Shown here: positions 50,890 through 61,900 of the stretch, piece by piece | How the letters are laid out: each line of letters starts with the position of its first letter | Position numbering within the stretch: position 1 is the first letter of the stretch | NCBI RefSeq assembly: GCF_030433855.1 | Contig: NZ_JARUXC010000005.1 | Coordinates: forward strand, 186,001-250,000 | Direction: 5' to 3' | DNA from: Agreia sp. PsM10 | Lineage (GTDB): Bacteria; Actinomycetota; Actinomycetes; Actinomycetales; Microbacteriaceae | Length of the DNA stretch: 64,000 bases | The notes under the pieces: generated by a model | What the model was told of the DNA's origin: nothing | The model's database searches: none | The model's input: only the letters and a program-made list of their open reading frames with translations | Program-made: the position numbers and the translations under genes

Positions 50890-52461
50890 CTAGCGGCCCA
50901 GGAACTTCTGCAGCGAGGCCAGTTCTTCTTCGCTCGGCGCACCGGGCGCACCCTTGCCCTTGCCCAGCCCCAGACCGAAGCCGGAGCCGCCTGCGGTGAC
51001 GGGCGCCGCATCCGGCTTGATGCCCGCGGCACGCGCCGCGTCTTCGGCCGCGCGCTTGGCCGGGTTGCCCGACTTCGAGCCCTTCTTCTTGGCGACCTGC
51101 TTGCGTCCGCCGTGGGCGCCGGGGACCGGGCCCATTCCGGGGATGTTCGGCATGCCGCCCTTGGCGACGGTCTTCATCATCTTGGCGGCCTGTTCGAAGC
51201 GCTGCACGAGCTGGTTCACATCGGTGACCGTCATGCCGGATCCCTTGGCGATACGCACGCGACGCGAGCCGTTGAGCAGCTTCGAGTTCTGCCGCTCGGC
51301 CTTGGTCATCGACTGGATGATGGCCTCGGTACGCACGATCTCGCGCTCGTCGAAGTTCTCGAGCTGCTGCTTCATGCCGCCCATGCCGGGGAGCATGCCC
51401 ATCATCTTCTTGATGGAGCCTGCCCCGCGGAGCTGCTGCATCTGCGACAGGAAGTCTTCGAGGGTGAAGGTGTCGGTGGCGAACTTCTCGGCCATCTTCA
51501 TGGCCTCGCCCTCGTCGAAGGCCGACTGGGCCTGCTCGATGAGGGTGAGGATGTCACCGAGGTCGAGGATGCGGCTCGCCATGCGGTCGGGGTAGAAGGG
51601 CTCGAAGTCGTCGAGCGACTCGCCCGTCGACGCGAAGATGATCGGGCGGCCGGTGACGGAGGCGACCGAGAGTGCGGCTCCACCGCGAGCATCGCCGTCG
51701 AGCTTGGTGAGCACGACGCCGGTGAAGTCGACTCCGTCCTGGAAGGCCTTGGCCGTGGCGACCGCGTCTTGACCGATCATGGCGTCGATGACGAACAGCA
51801 CCTCGTCGGGGTCGACGGCCTTGCGGATGTCTGCGGCCTGCTTCATCATGTCGGCGTCGACACCGAGACGGCCGGCGGTGTCGACGATGACCACGTCGTA
51901 CTGCTTGTCGATGGCGAACTTGATCGAGTCCTTCGCGACCTTCACCGGGTTGCCGGTTCCGTTGCCAGGCTCGGGCGCGAACACGGCGACGCCCGCCTGG
52001 CCCGCGACGACCTGCAGCTGGTTGACGGCGTTGGGGCGCTGGAGGTCGGCGGCGACCAGCAGCGGGGTGTGGTTGTCCTTCGCGAGCCACTTGGCGAGCT
52101 TGCCCGCCAGCGTGGTCTTTCCGGCTCCCTGGAGACCGGCGAGCATGATGACGGTCGGCGGCTTCTTCGCGAACTGGATGCGACGGGCTTCGCCACCGAG
52201 GATCGCCACCAGTTCTTCGTTGACGATCTGCACGACCTGCTGCGCCGGGTTGAGCGCCTTGTTGACCTCGTCGCCCAGGGCGCGCTCGCGCACCTTGCCG
52301 GTGAAGTCCTTGACGACCTCGAGCGCGACGTCGGCGTCGAGCAGGGCGCGCCGGATCTCGCGCACGGTCGCGTCGACATCGGCGGGGCTGAGCTTGCCCT
52401 TGGTGCGAAGGTTCTTGAAGGTCTCTGCGAGCCGGTCAGACAGGTTTCCGAAAGTAGCCAT
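50890..52461 (-). CDS. ffh: signal recognition particle protein Ffh
   Basis: A 523-residue SRP54 GTPase that binds signal sequences on ribosomes and docks with FtsY. The N domain (about 1-90) is followed by the G domain: GLQGAGKTTLAGKLA, VVIVDTAGRLGVDADMM, VVLTKLDGDARGG. The methionine-rich M domain has MMGMLPGMGGMKQQL and SKLLNGSRRVRIAKGSGM. The C-terminal tail is Lys/Gly-rich. The 4.5S RNA gene is not in the window. The partner ftsY is 4 kb downstream. Confidence 0.97.
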   Translation of the reverse strand: MATFGNLSDRLAETFKNLRTKGKLSPADVDATVREIRRALLDADVALEVVKDFTGKVRERALGDEVNKALNPAQQVVQIVNEELVAILGGEARRIQFAKKPPTVIMLAGLQGAGKTTLAGKLAKWLAKDNHTPLLVAADLQRPNAVNQLQVVAGQAGVAVFAPEPGNGTGNPVKVAKDSIKFAIDKQYDVVIVDTAGRLGVDADMMKQAADIRKAVDPDEVLFVIDAMIGQDAVATAKAFQDGVDFTGVVLTKLDGDARGGAALSVASVTGRPIIFASTGESLDDFEPFYPDRMASRILDLGDILTLIEQAQSAFDEGEAMKMAEKFATDTFTLEDFLSQMQQLRGAGSIKKMMGMLPGMGGMKQQLENFDEREIVRTEAIIQSMTKAERQNSKLLNGSRRVRIAKGSGMTVTDVNQLVQRFEQAAKMMKTVAKGGMPNIPGMGPVPGAHGGRKQVAKKKGSKSGNPAKRAAEDAARAAGIKPDAAPVTAGGSGFGLGLGKGKGAPGAPSEEELASLQKFLGR

Positions 52462-52494
52462 GGTGAGGCAAGTTTACCTGCCCGCCGCAGGGGG

Positions 52495-52516
52495 CGTCTC
52501 GACAGGCTCGGCGATC
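52495..52516. repeat. single dispersed-repeat copy upstream of ffh
   Basis: GTCTCGACAGGCTCGGCGATCG matches the TCGACAGGCTC core of the repeat found at 8304, 15406 and 50807. It lies in the divergent ffh/marR region and has no inverted partner here. Confidence 0.55.
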
Positions 52517-52523
52517 GGCGGGT

Positions 52524-52553
52524 CGTTAGCCTAGCTAATGAGTTAGGCTAACG
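52524..52553. promoter_or_regulatory. MarR-type operator overlapping the marR promoter
   Basis: CGTTAGCCTA and TAGGCTAACG are perfect 10-bp arms separated by 10 nt, with a nested CTAATGAGTTAG. The distal arm contains TAGGCT, which lies six bases before the ATG and could serve as the -10 of a leaderless marR message. Binding here would block both marR and the coupled transporter gene. Confidence 0.75.
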
Positions 52554-52555
52554 AT

Positions 52556-52987
52556 ATGGCTCCACCTCTTTCGCTTCCCGCCCTCAGCTCGGAGCTGCGC
52601 GGCGTCACGATGCACCTCTCTCGCAGGCTGCGCAACGAGCGTGCCGACATCGATCTCGGCGACTCGCAGTTCAGCGTGCTCGCCTACCTCGTGCGCACGG
52701 GCCCCCACACCCCGAACGAGCTCAGCGTATGGGAGCACGTCACTCCCCCGTCGATGAACCGCACGCTCAACGTTCTCGAGACGGCCGGCCTCGTCTCACG
52801 AACGCCGGATGCCTCGGACGGCCGCAAGGTGTTCGTCACGGCCACCGAGAGCGGCGTCGCGGTCGTGAAGGAGACGAGGCGCCGGCGCGATGCGTGGCTG
52901 CACTCGCGACTCTCCGCGCTCACCCCCGCCGAACGACGCGTGCTCGAGGAGGCGACGGTCATTCTGAGAACGATCGTGGCTCCGTGA
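52556..52987 (+). CDS. MarR-family transcriptional regulator
   Basis: A 143-residue winged-helix regulator: FSVLAYLVRTGPHTPNELS, VTPPSMNRTLNVLETAGLV and the wing SRTPDASDGRKVFVTAT. The ATG begins 3 bp after a perfect palindrome (52524-52553), so autoregulation is very likely. Its stop overlaps the start of an MFS exporter gene (GTGA), the classic arrangement of a drug-responsive repressor and its efflux pump. The ligand is unknown. Confidence 0.92.
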   Translation: MAPPLSLPALSSELRGVTMHLSRRLRNERADIDLGDSQFSVLAYLVRTGPHTPNELSVWEHVTPPSMNRTLNVLETAGLVSRTPDASDGRKVFVTATESGVAVVKETRRRRDAWLHSRLSALTPAERRVLEEATVILRTIVAP

Positions 52988-54330
52988 GCGCGATGTTCCG
53001 CTCGCTCTCGAGCGTCAACTACCGCATCTGGTTCGCCGGGGCTCTCGTCTCCAACGTGGGCACCTGGATGCAGCGCACCGCCCAGGACTGGATCGTTCTC
53101 ACCGAGCTGACGAACCACGACGCGGCGGCGGTCGGCATCGTGATGGCGCTGCAGCTCGGCCCGCAGCTGCTCCTGGTTCCCTGGTCCGGCCTGATAGCCG
53201 ACCGTCTCGACAGGCGGCGCACGCTGATGGTGACCCAAGCATCCATGGGTGTCTTGGGGCTGGGGCTCGGTCTCATCGTCGTGACGGGCGTCGCACAGCT
53301 CTGGCACGTCTACCTGTTCGCCCTGCTGCTCGGCATCGCCTCGGCGATCGACGCGCCCGTGCGGCAGACGTTCGTCTCCGAGCTGGTCGGCGGATCGAAC
53401 CTCTCGAACGCCGTTGCCCTCAACTCCGCGTCGTTCAACGCGGCCCGCATGATCGGGCCCGCCGTCGCCGGCATCCTCGTGGCCGCGATCGGCGCCGGTT
53501 GGGTGTTCCTGCTGAACGCGGTGACGTTCGGCGCTGTTCTCGCGTCGCTCGCGTTCATCAGGGTCGATCAGCTGCGGGCGACCAAGCGCGCGCCGCAGGG
53601 TCGGGGCCAGCTGCTGGAGGGGTTCCGCTACGTGCGCTCACGGCCGGACCTGCTGATGATCTTCGTGATCGTCTTCATCATCGGCACCTTCGGCCTCAAC
53701 TTCGCCATCTTCACCTCGACGATGGCGAGCGTCGAATTCGGCCGTGGGGCCGAGGCATTCGGGCTGCTCTCGTCGGTGATGGCGATCGGCTCCGTCGCGG
53801 GCGCCCTCCTGTCTGCACGCAGGGACAGGCCGCGGCTCCGGCTCACCTTCGTGGCCGCCGCCGCCTTCGGGGTGAGCTGTCTCGTCGCAGCGGTGATGCC
53901 CAGCTATTGGGGGTTCGCGGCCGTGCTCGTCTTCGTGGGCCTCTCGGCCCAGACGCTGATGACCACAGCGAACGGCACCGTGCAGACGACAACCGCTCCC
54001 GAGATGCGCGGGCGGGTGATGGCGCTCTACATGGCCGTCTTCATGGGAGGCACACCCCTCGGCGCCCCCGTCGTCGGCTGGGTCGCCAACACGTTCGGCC
54101 CACGCTGGGCCATCGGTGTCGCCGCCGCTTCTGGTCTCGTCGCGGCCGCGATCGGGCTCGGCTGGCTCATCGTCTTCCGGCACCTGCGGCTGCACTACGA
54201 CGGCGCGGCGCATCCGAGGTTCGTCGTGAGCCACGACGGTCGGCCCTATGTGCCGCGTCGGTCGCCCGAGACGACGGAGGAGTTCGAAGAGGATCTGGCT
54301 CTCGATGAGGCGGATGCGCGCCGCACCTGA
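52984..54330 (+). CDS. MFS transporter, probable exporter
   Basis: A 448-residue, 12-helix protein of the MFS_3/EntS-like group. Motifs include WFAGALVSNVGTWMQRTAQ, GLIADRLDRRRTLMVTQ (motif A), AIDAPVRQTFVSELVG and NAARMIGPAVAGILVA. These groups export siderophores, macrolides or other small molecules. The GTG at 52984 overlaps the marR stop by 4 nt; the frame upstream is marR sequence in another phase. The acidic C-terminal tail is EEFEEDLALDEADARRT. Confidence 0.9.
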   Translation: MSAMFRSLSSVNYRIWFAGALVSNVGTWMQRTAQDWIVLTELTNHDAAAVGIVMALQLGPQLLLVPWSGLIADRLDRRRTLMVTQASMGVLGLGLGLIVVTGVAQLWHVYLFALLLGIASAIDAPVRQTFVSELVGGSNLSNAVALNSASFNAARMIGPAVAGILVAAIGAGWVFLLNAVTFGAVLASLAFIRVDQLRATKRAPQGRGQLLEGFRYVRSRPDLLMIFVIVFIIGTFGLNFAIFTSTMASVEFGRGAEAFGLLSSVMAIGSVAGALLSARRDRPRLRLTFVAAAAFGVSCLVAAVMPSYWGFAAVLVFVGLSAQTLMTTANGTVQTTTAPEMRGRVMALYMAVFMGGTPLGAPVVGWVANTFGPRWAIGVAAASGLVAAAIGLGWLIVFRHLRLHYDGAAHPRFVVSHDGRPYVPRRSPETTEEFEEDLALDEADARRT

Positions 54331-54345
54331 GTGCGGCCCGCCGCG

Positions 54346-55386
54346 TCACGCGATGTCGACGACGGTGACTCCCGATGACCGATCTCCCGCTGCGATGGCC
54401 TGGAGCGCGGCCGGCGCATCGACCAACGGGATGCGATGCTCGATGAGGCGCGCGGGGTCGAGGGCGCCGCTCAGCACGAGGTCGAGGAGCGCCGGGTAGT
54501 CCGTCGCCGGCATGCCGTGGCTGCCGTGCAGCGACAGTTCCTTGGCGATGATCGTCGGCAGCGGCACCACCGGCTCTGCCGAGAACAGGCCGATCTGCAC
54601 CTGCCTGCCCAGGGGCGCGAGGGCGAGCACGCTGAGCCGCATCGTCGCCTGCCGACCCAGGGCCTCGACGGACACCTGCACGCCCGCTGGCGCCACGGAT
54701 GCGATCGCATCGAGGATCTCCGACTCCGAGAGGCCGGACGAGTCGATCGTGTTTGCAACTCCGAGCGATGACGCCCGGTCGAGCGCGACGGGATCGATAT
54801 CGACGGCGATCACCTCGGCGCCGAGAGCGACGCCGATCATCGCCGCGCTCAGCCCTACGCCGCCGCAGCCCACGACGAGCAGTCGCTCGCCGCGCTGGAG
54901 CCGTGCCCGGTGCACGAGTCCTCGATAGGCGGTCGCGAAACGGCAGCCGAGGAGCGCCGCAGCACCCGAGTCGAGCCCGTCGGGAACCCGGATGAGATTG
55001 ATGTCGGCGTTGTGCAGCGCGACGAGCTCGGCGAAAGACCCCCAGTGCGTGAACCCGGGCTGGGTCTGATTGCGGCAGACCTGGCCGTTTCCGTCGGCGC
55101 ATTCGGGGCATGTCCCGCAGGCCGAGACGAAGGGAACCGTCACCCGCTCTCCCACTCGGAAGTTCGTGACCTCCGGCCCCACGGCGGCGATGCGGCCGAC
55201 GAGTTCGTGCCCGGGCACGTGAGGCAGGGCGATTCCATCATCGTGGCCGAGCCACCCATGGGCGTCGCTGCGACACACTCCCGTCGTCTCTACCCTGACG
55301 ACGACTCCCGCGGCGGAGGGAACCGGGTCAGGCACCTCTCGGAGCTCGGGGACACCGCCGAACTCGGTGAATACAACAGCGCGCAT
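54346..55386 (-). CDS. zinc-dependent alcohol dehydrogenase family protein
   Basis: A 346-residue medium-chain dehydrogenase. Catalytic zinc ligands are in TTGVCRSDAHGW and VPGHELVG; the structural zinc lobe is CGTCPECADGNGQVC. The Rossmann loop is VVGCGGVGLSAAMIG, and the Asp in IAVDIDPVALD favours NAD over NADP. The substrate is not determined. The ATG at 55386 has AGAGG upstream. It is divergent from an LLM oxidoreductase gene 79 bp away, so both could serve one pathway. Confidence 0.9.
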   Translation of the reverse strand: MRAVVFTEFGGVPELREVPDPVPSAAGVVVRVETTGVCRSDAHGWLGHDDGIALPHVPGHELVGRIAAVGPEVTNFRVGERVTVPFVSACGTCPECADGNGQVCRNQTQPGFTHWGSFAELVALHNADINLIRVPDGLDSGAAALLGCRFATAYRGLVHRARLQRGERLLVVGCGGVGLSAAMIGVALGAEVIAVDIDPVALDRASSLGVANTIDSSGLSESEILDAIASVAPAGVQVSVEALGRQATMRLSVLALAPLGRQVQIGLFSAEPVVPLPTIIAKELSLHGSHGMPATDYPALLDLVLSGALDPARLIEHRIPLVDAPAALQAIAAGDRSSGVTVVDIA

Positions 55387-55465
55387 GAGCCTCTTCCCTC
55401 TGGTGGAACGTCTCCGACGATACCGTTCTCGATGGCCGTCGGAGGCAGTCTCTAAACTCGGACTC

Positions 55466-56341
55466 ATGCGCCACGGAATCGTCATCCTGCCCCAAGACCC
55501 CTGGTCGATCGCCCGCCGAAAATGGCAGTCGGCAGAAGGGCTCGGGTTCGACCACGCGTGGACGTACGATCACCTCTCCTGGCGATCCCTCGCCGACGAA
55601 CCGTGGAACGCCACCATTCCCACGCTCACCGCGGCGGCCGTCGTCACCGAGACCATCCGCCTGGGCACCTTCGTCTCGTCGCCGAACTTCCGGCATCCGG
55701 TGCCGTTCGCCAAAGAGGTCGCCACGGTCGACGACATCTCGGGTGGCCGGTTCCTTCTGGGCATCGGCTCCGGCGGCACGGGGTTCGACGCATTCGTTCT
55801 CGGCCAGCGCGAGTACACGCCCCGCGAACGCCACGCGCGCTTCGCCGAGTTCGTGACGCTGCTCGACGAGCTGCTGCGACACGAGGGCGACAATGACCGG
55901 GGCATCGGCTTCGACGGCGAGTGGTACACGGCCGTCGATGCGCGCATGGTCGGCATCCCCGCGCAGCAGCCGCGAGTTCCGTTCGTGCTCGCCGCCAACG
56001 GCCCCAAGGGCCTTGCGCTCGTGGCCGAGCAGGGCCAGGGCTGGGTCACCACGGGCAAAGACGGCGCCACGGGCGAGGAGTGGTGGTCGGCGGTCACGAC
56101 CCTGGTCGGCCGTCTCGACGACGCGGCCGACAAGGCGGGCCGCGACCCGGCATCCATCGACCGCTACCTGTCACTCGACTCGGGCGGCCAGTTCTCGCTC
56201 GAGAGCGTCGGTGCGTTCGACGACATGGTGGGGCGAGCGGCACAGCTCGGGTTCACCGATGTAATCTCGCACTGGCCGCGGGCCGAGGGCATCTACGCAG
56301 GCGACGAAGAGGTTCTCTACCAGGTGGCCTCGCGCTTCTAG
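55466..56341 (+). CDS. LLM class flavin/F420-dependent oxidoreductase
   Basis: A 291-residue luciferase-like barrel: FDHAWTYDHLSWRSL, RLGTFVSSPNFRHPVPFAKE, LGIGSGGTGFDAFVLG and the late WVTTGKDGATGEEWW. Its first residues MRHGIVILPQDPWS fit family members. The ATG at 55466 is preceded by TAAACT seven bases upstream, suggesting a leaderless message. The substrate is unknown. It ends 4 bp before convergent ftsY. Confidence 0.86.
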   Translation: MRHGIVILPQDPWSIARRKWQSAEGLGFDHAWTYDHLSWRSLADEPWNATIPTLTAAAVVTETIRLGTFVSSPNFRHPVPFAKEVATVDDISGGRFLLGIGSGGTGFDAFVLGQREYTPRERHARFAEFVTLLDELLRHEGDNDRGIGFDGEWYTAVDARMVGIPAQQPRVPFVLAANGPKGLALVAEQGQGWVTTGKDGATGEEWWSAVTTLVGRLDDAADKAGRDPASIDRYLSLDSGGQFSLESVGAFDDMVGRAAQLGFTDVISHWPRAEGIYAGDEEVLYQVASRF

Positions 56342-56345
56342 GCGG

Positions 56346-57221
<876 letters not shown>

Positions 57222-57244
57222 GCGACAAGACTACCGGCGCGCCC

Positions 57245-58243
57245 CTAGCCGACGGCCTGCACGAAGCCGTCCGAGCGCTCGGCCTCGGCGGCGAGGTGAG
57301 CGAGCCTTTCTGGCAGCTCGAAACCCTTGCGGGCCATCGACTGGGCCCACAGGCGGCCAGCCCTGTAGCTCGAGCGCACCAGCGGACCGGCGAGCACCCC
57401 GAGGAAGCCGATCTCCTCGGCCTCCTGCTTGAACGCCACGAACTCCTCCGGCTTGACCCAGCGCGACACGGGCAGGTGGCGAGGGCTCGGTCGCAGGTAC
57501 TGCGTGAGCGTGATGATGTCGGTGCCGGCATCGTGCAGGTCGCGCAGCGCCTGGCTCACTTCGGCCGGCTCCTCCCCCATGCCGAGGATGAGGTTCGACT
57601 TGGTGATGAGGCCCGCCGCTCTTGCCTGCGTGAGCACGTCGAGCGAGCGCTCATAGCGGAAGGCAGGGCGGATGCGCTTGAAGATGCGCGGAACAGTCTC
57701 GACGTTGTGGGCGAAGACCTCGGGCCTCGACGAGAAGACCTCGGCGAGCAGCTCGCTGTTGCCCGAGAAGTCGGTGGCGAGGATCTCGACGCCGGTGCCC
57801 GGGTTGCGCCGATGGATCTCCCGCACGGTCTCTGCGTGCAGCCACGCACCCTCGTCGGGCAGGTCGTCGCGGGCGACTCCTGTGACGGTCGCGTAGCGCA
57901 GATTCATCTTCTCGACGGATTCGGCCACGCGCCGAGGCTCGTCCGTGTCGTAGTCGGCGGGCTTGCCGGTGTCGATCTGGCAGAAGTCGCACCGGCGCGT
58001 GCACTGCGAGCCCCCGATGAGGAAGGTCGCCTCCCTGTCCTCCCAGCACTCGAAGATGTTGGGGCAGCCGGCCTCCTGGCAGACCGTGTGCAGTCCCTCG
58101 TCTTTCACGAGGTTCTGCAGGGCACGATACTCAGGGCCGAAACGGGCCTTCGTCTTGATCCACTCGGGCTTCTTCTCGATCGGCGTCTCGGCGTTGCGGA
58201 TCTCGAGGCGAAGCAGCTTGCGCCCTTCGGGCACGGCGCTCAC
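57245..58243 (-). CDS. lipA: lipoyl synthase LipA
   Basis: A 332-residue radical SAM enzyme that inserts two sulfurs into protein-bound octanoyl groups. The auxiliary cluster is [12 protein letters not shown] (Cys spacing x4, x5) and the radical SAM cluster CTRRCDFC. Further motifs are [16 protein letters not shown] and [13 protein letters not shown]. The GTG at 58243 overlaps the lipB stop as GTGA, so the two steps of lipoate synthesis are translationally coupled. The long frame upstream is lipB sequence. Confidence 0.96.
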   Translation of the reverse strand: MSAVPEGRKLLRLEIRNAETPIEKKPEWIKTKARFGPEYRALQNLVKDEGLHTVCQEAGCPNIFECWEDREATFLIGGSQCTRRCDFCQIDTGKPADYDTDEPRRVAESVEKMNLRYATVTGVARDDLPDEGAWLHAETVREIHRRNPGTGVEILATDFSGNSELLAEVFSSRPEVFAHNVETVPRIFKRIRPAFRYERSLDVLTQARAAGLITKSNLILGMGEEPAEVSQALRDLHDAGTDIITLTQYLRPSPRHLPVSRWVKPEEFVAFKQEAEEIGFLGVLAGPLVRSSYRAGRLWAQSMARKGFELPERLAHLAAEAERSDGFVQAVG

Positions 58244-58902
58244 GCGGCGACCCCCAACGATGATGCGAAGCCCGCGAGCGCCGCCGAGTCGACGAACCGG
58301 TCGGAGACGAGCGGCGCGACCTCCTCGGGTGTGACGACACGACCGAGACACTCGCTCACCGTGGTCACCCCGGCATCCCGGATGCCGCACGCCACGATCC
58401 GCGCGTACGGCTCGAGGCTGTTGCTGCAGTTCAGGGCGAATCCGTGCATGGTCACTCCGTGGGCGATGCGGATGCCGATGGCCGCGATCTTGAGATCGGC
58501 GCCGTTCTTCGAGACCCACACCCCGGACCGCCCCTCGACCCGACCACAGTCGACTCCGAGTTCGATCAGGACGTCGATGAGCAGCCCCTCGAGCCGGCGC
58601 ACGTAGCCCACGACATCGATGGGCTCGGCGAGTCTCAGGATGGGATAGCCCACCAGCTGTCCAGGGCCGTGCCACGTGATCTTGCCTCCGCGATCGACAT
58701 CGATCACGGGAGTTCCGTCGATGGGCCGTTCCGAGGCATCCGTTCGTCGCCCCGCGGTGAAGACCGACTGGTGTTCGAGCAGTATCACCGTGTCGGGCGC
58801 GTCGCCCGCGACGACGCGCTCGTGGATGCCCCGCTGGAGCGCCCATCCATCGGCATATTCCACGGCATCGACACCGAAACCGGCCAGAAGAAGCTGAGTC
58901 AT
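58240..58902 (-). CDS. lipB: octanoyltransferase LipB
   Basis: A 220-residue enzyme that moves octanoate from acyl carrier protein to lipoyl domains. Conserved parts are [32 protein letters not shown], the lysine in [11 protein letters not shown] and the acyl-enzyme cysteine in [14 protein letters not shown]. The ATG at 58902 lies six bases after TAGACT, and a palindrome covers the promoter upstream. LipA is coupled downstream. Confidence 0.95.
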   Translation of the reverse strand: MTQLLLAGFGVDAVEYADGWALQRGIHERVVAGDAPDTVILLEHQSVFTAGRRTDASERPIDGTPVIDVDRGGKITWHGPGQLVGYPILRLAEPIDVVGYVRRLEGLLIDVLIELGVDCGRVEGRSGVWVSKNGADLKIAAIGIRIAHGVTMHGFALNCSNSLEPYARIVACGIRDAGVTTVSECLGRVVTPEEVAPLVSDRFVDSAALAGFASSLGVAA

Positions 58903-58908
58903 TCCGGC

Positions 58909-58941
58909 AGTCTAACTATTTAATGGACGCGGTCCAATTAA
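58909..58941 (-). promoter_or_regulatory. lipBA promoter with operator-like palindrome
   Basis: On the minus strand TTGGAC (58932-58937) and TAGACT (58909-58914) are 17 nt apart, and the lipB ATG follows six bases later. The -35 sits within an inverted repeat: TTAATGGAC (58920-58928), GCG, GTCCAATTAA (58932-58941), one extra base in the second arm. Such A/T-flanked GGAC...GTCC palindromes resemble TetR-type operators. Confidence 0.6.
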
Positions 58942-61900
58942 TCATGCCGACTGGTTCTCGCCCACTCGCTGGCCGACCACGGCCGAGACGCCGTCCTGCC
59001 GCATCGAGACGCCATAGAGGGCGTCGGCGATCTCCATGGTGCGCTTCTGGTGCGTGATCACGATGAGCTGGCTCGTCTGCCGCAGGTCTTCGAAGATCGT
59101 GAGGAGCCGGCCCAGGTTGGCATCGTCGAGCGCCGCCTCGACCTCGTCCATGATGTAGAACGGGCTCGGACGGGCCTTGAAGATCGCGATCAGCAGTGCG
59201 ACCGCGGCGAGCGATCGTTCGCCGCCCGACAGCAGCGACAGCCGCTCGATCTTCTTGCCCGCCGGCTTGACCGAGACCTCGATGCCGGTCGTCAGCAGGT
59301 TCGAGGGATCGGTGAGGCTGATGCTGCCTGTTCCGCCCGGGAACAGGATAGGGAACACCTCGTGGAATGCGGCCTTCGTGTCGGTGAACGCCTCGTCGAA
59401 GATCACCTGCATCTTCACGTCGATCTCGTCGATGATCGTCAACAGGTCTGCTCGGGTCTTCGTGAGGTCGGTGAGCTGCTCCGTGAGGAACTTGTGCCGC
59501 TGCTCGAGCGCGTCGAACTCCTCGAGCGCGAGCGGGTTGACCCGGCCCAGCTCGGCGAGGGTGCGCTCAGCCTTGGCGAGTCGGGCCTGCTGCGCGGCCC
59601 GGTCGAACGGGATGCCCGTGGGCTGCCCCTCCACAGGCTCGGGGTGCGGATCGGCATCCGGATCGGGGATGAGCTGGTCGGGGCCGTACTCGGCGACCAG
59701 CACGTCTTCGACGAGACCCAGCTCGCTGCCGACCCGCTCCAGCACGCTCGACAGGTGCAGCTTCTTCTCGTAGATCTGCAGCTCGAGACCGTGCACGTTC
59801 TCTGTGATCGCCTGCAGCCGCTCGCGCAGGGCCGCCTCGTCGCGGCGCAGGGCCAGCAGCTCCTGGTTCTGCTCCGCCCTCTCGGCCTCCGCCCGCGCCT
59901 GTTCGAGACGAGCCTCGGCCACCGATGCGTCGACCGAGGTGAGCACGGCCGGCAGGGACTGCACCACGTCGGTGGCGGCGTCGATCTGGCGGCGCCGAAT
60001 GACCGCGCGCCTCGCCGCCTCCTCGGCCGCGGCCCTGTCCGCCTCGACCTGCTTCTCGAGCGCGACGCGCCTCGCCTCCTCGGCGCGCACCCGCTCGCGA
60101 GCGGTCTCGAGCTGCAGTCGCGCCTCGACCTCGCGCTCCCTCGCCCCCTCGAGTTCTGCGTACAGAGTGTCGCGCTGGCTCACGTCGAGCATCGGGCGCG
60201 GGCGGGATTGCGCGGTCTCGAGCTCGTCTTTCGCCGTCGCGGCCGCACGCTCTGCCTGGGCCACGGTCTCCTCCGACGCCGCCAGGGCGGTGCCGAGACG
60301 ATCGAACTCTCCGGTCGAGGCGTCGAGCTGGGCCTTCAGCCGGGCCAGCTTCTCTGTCTGCGCCGCGAGAGCGGAATCGAACTCCCGAAGGGCGGCAAGC
60401 GCGTTCGCCGATTGCTCTTTCGCGACCTGCACGATGCCCCGCTGCTCGGCGAGCGCGAACTTCGCCCTCTCGATCAGCGAGACCGTCTCGTCGAGGCTCA
60501 CCGATGCGGTGTCGCGCTCGGCCCTCAGCTCGATCCGGCTGCGCTTGGCTCCGGAGCCGCCGCGCAGAACATACTCGGTGAGAACGTCGCCCGAGCGGGT
60601 GATGAGGGTGACGCCCGCCTGGTGCGCCACCGACGGCCACACCTCGCGGGCCGTCGCGAGGTCGTCGACGATCAGCGTTCGGGCGAGCAGGCCCAGCACA
60701 CCGGCAGGGGCCGCGATCACGTCGACGGCGGCGGTCGCGCCGGCGATGTCGGATGCGAGGGGAGACTCGTGCGCGTCGGCGTCGGCCACGACGATCTCGA
60801 CCCGGCCGAGCTCGTCGCCGTGCGCCAGGTCGATGGCCGTGCGCGCCGCGTCGAGCGACTCGGCGAGAACGGCATCGGCGAGCGTTCCGAGGGCCGCCGC
60901 GATGGCCGCCTCGAAGCCCGGATCGACCGTGACGTTGTCGGCCACGAGCCCGAGCACGCCCGGAACCTTCGCGGCGATCAGGTCGCTGGTGCCGTCTTTC
61001 TGGTCGAGCGCCAGCGTCAATGCGCTCGTGCGAGCGGCGAGCGCGTCGCGTTCACGCTCGTGGCCGTGGAGGGTCTCGCGCAGGGTCTCGATCTCGGCCT
61101 CGGCCTCGAAGAGCCGGGCCTGCGCGAATTCGTAGGCCTCGTCGAGATCGGTCTCCGAGGTTCCCGAGACGGCGGCCTCGGCTTCGAGCAGAGCGAACTC
61201 GGCCTGCGCGGACTCGCGACGGGCGGTCGCGGCCTCGAGCGCGTTCGTCTGACGCAGCACCTCGCCGCGCACGGCCGCGAGTCGGGAGTTCGCCGTGTCG
61301 ACCTGGCCCTGCAGCTTCGAGATCTCGAGGTCGTGCTTCGAGACGAGGGCGCTCTGCGCGGCGATCTCCTCGTCGACGGAGTCGAGGGCCGAGCGCGCCG
61401 ACACGGAGCCGGCCTGCGCCGCCACCAGAGCCAGTTCGGCCGCGGCGACCTGGCCGCGAAGCCGAGCGATCTCGTCGACCGCGTCGGCGACCATCTGCGG
61501 TGTGACCGTGGGCCCTGTGGCCGCGCCCTCGGCATCCGAACCCAGCAGCGCGAGCCGCTGGTTGGCCAGGGTGTAGAGGCCGCGCAGGCGCTCCTGCACC
61601 GATTCGAGGCCGAAGCTGGTGCGGCGGGCGATGTCGACGGCGTCGCCCACCTGAGCACCCTCGATGCGGGCGACACGCAACTGGTTCTGCTCCAGGCGCT
61701 CCTGCAGCACGATGCGCTCGGTGCGGCGCTCGTTCTCGGAGCGCCCGTGGTCGGCGAGGGCTGTACGCAGGGTCACGACCTCGTCGGCGAGCAGCCGGGC
61801 CCGGGCGTCCCGCACGATCATGGCGATCGACTGGGCCTCTTTCGCGATCTCGGCCTGGCGACCCAGGGGTTTGAGCTGGCGCCTGATCTCGCCCGCGAGG

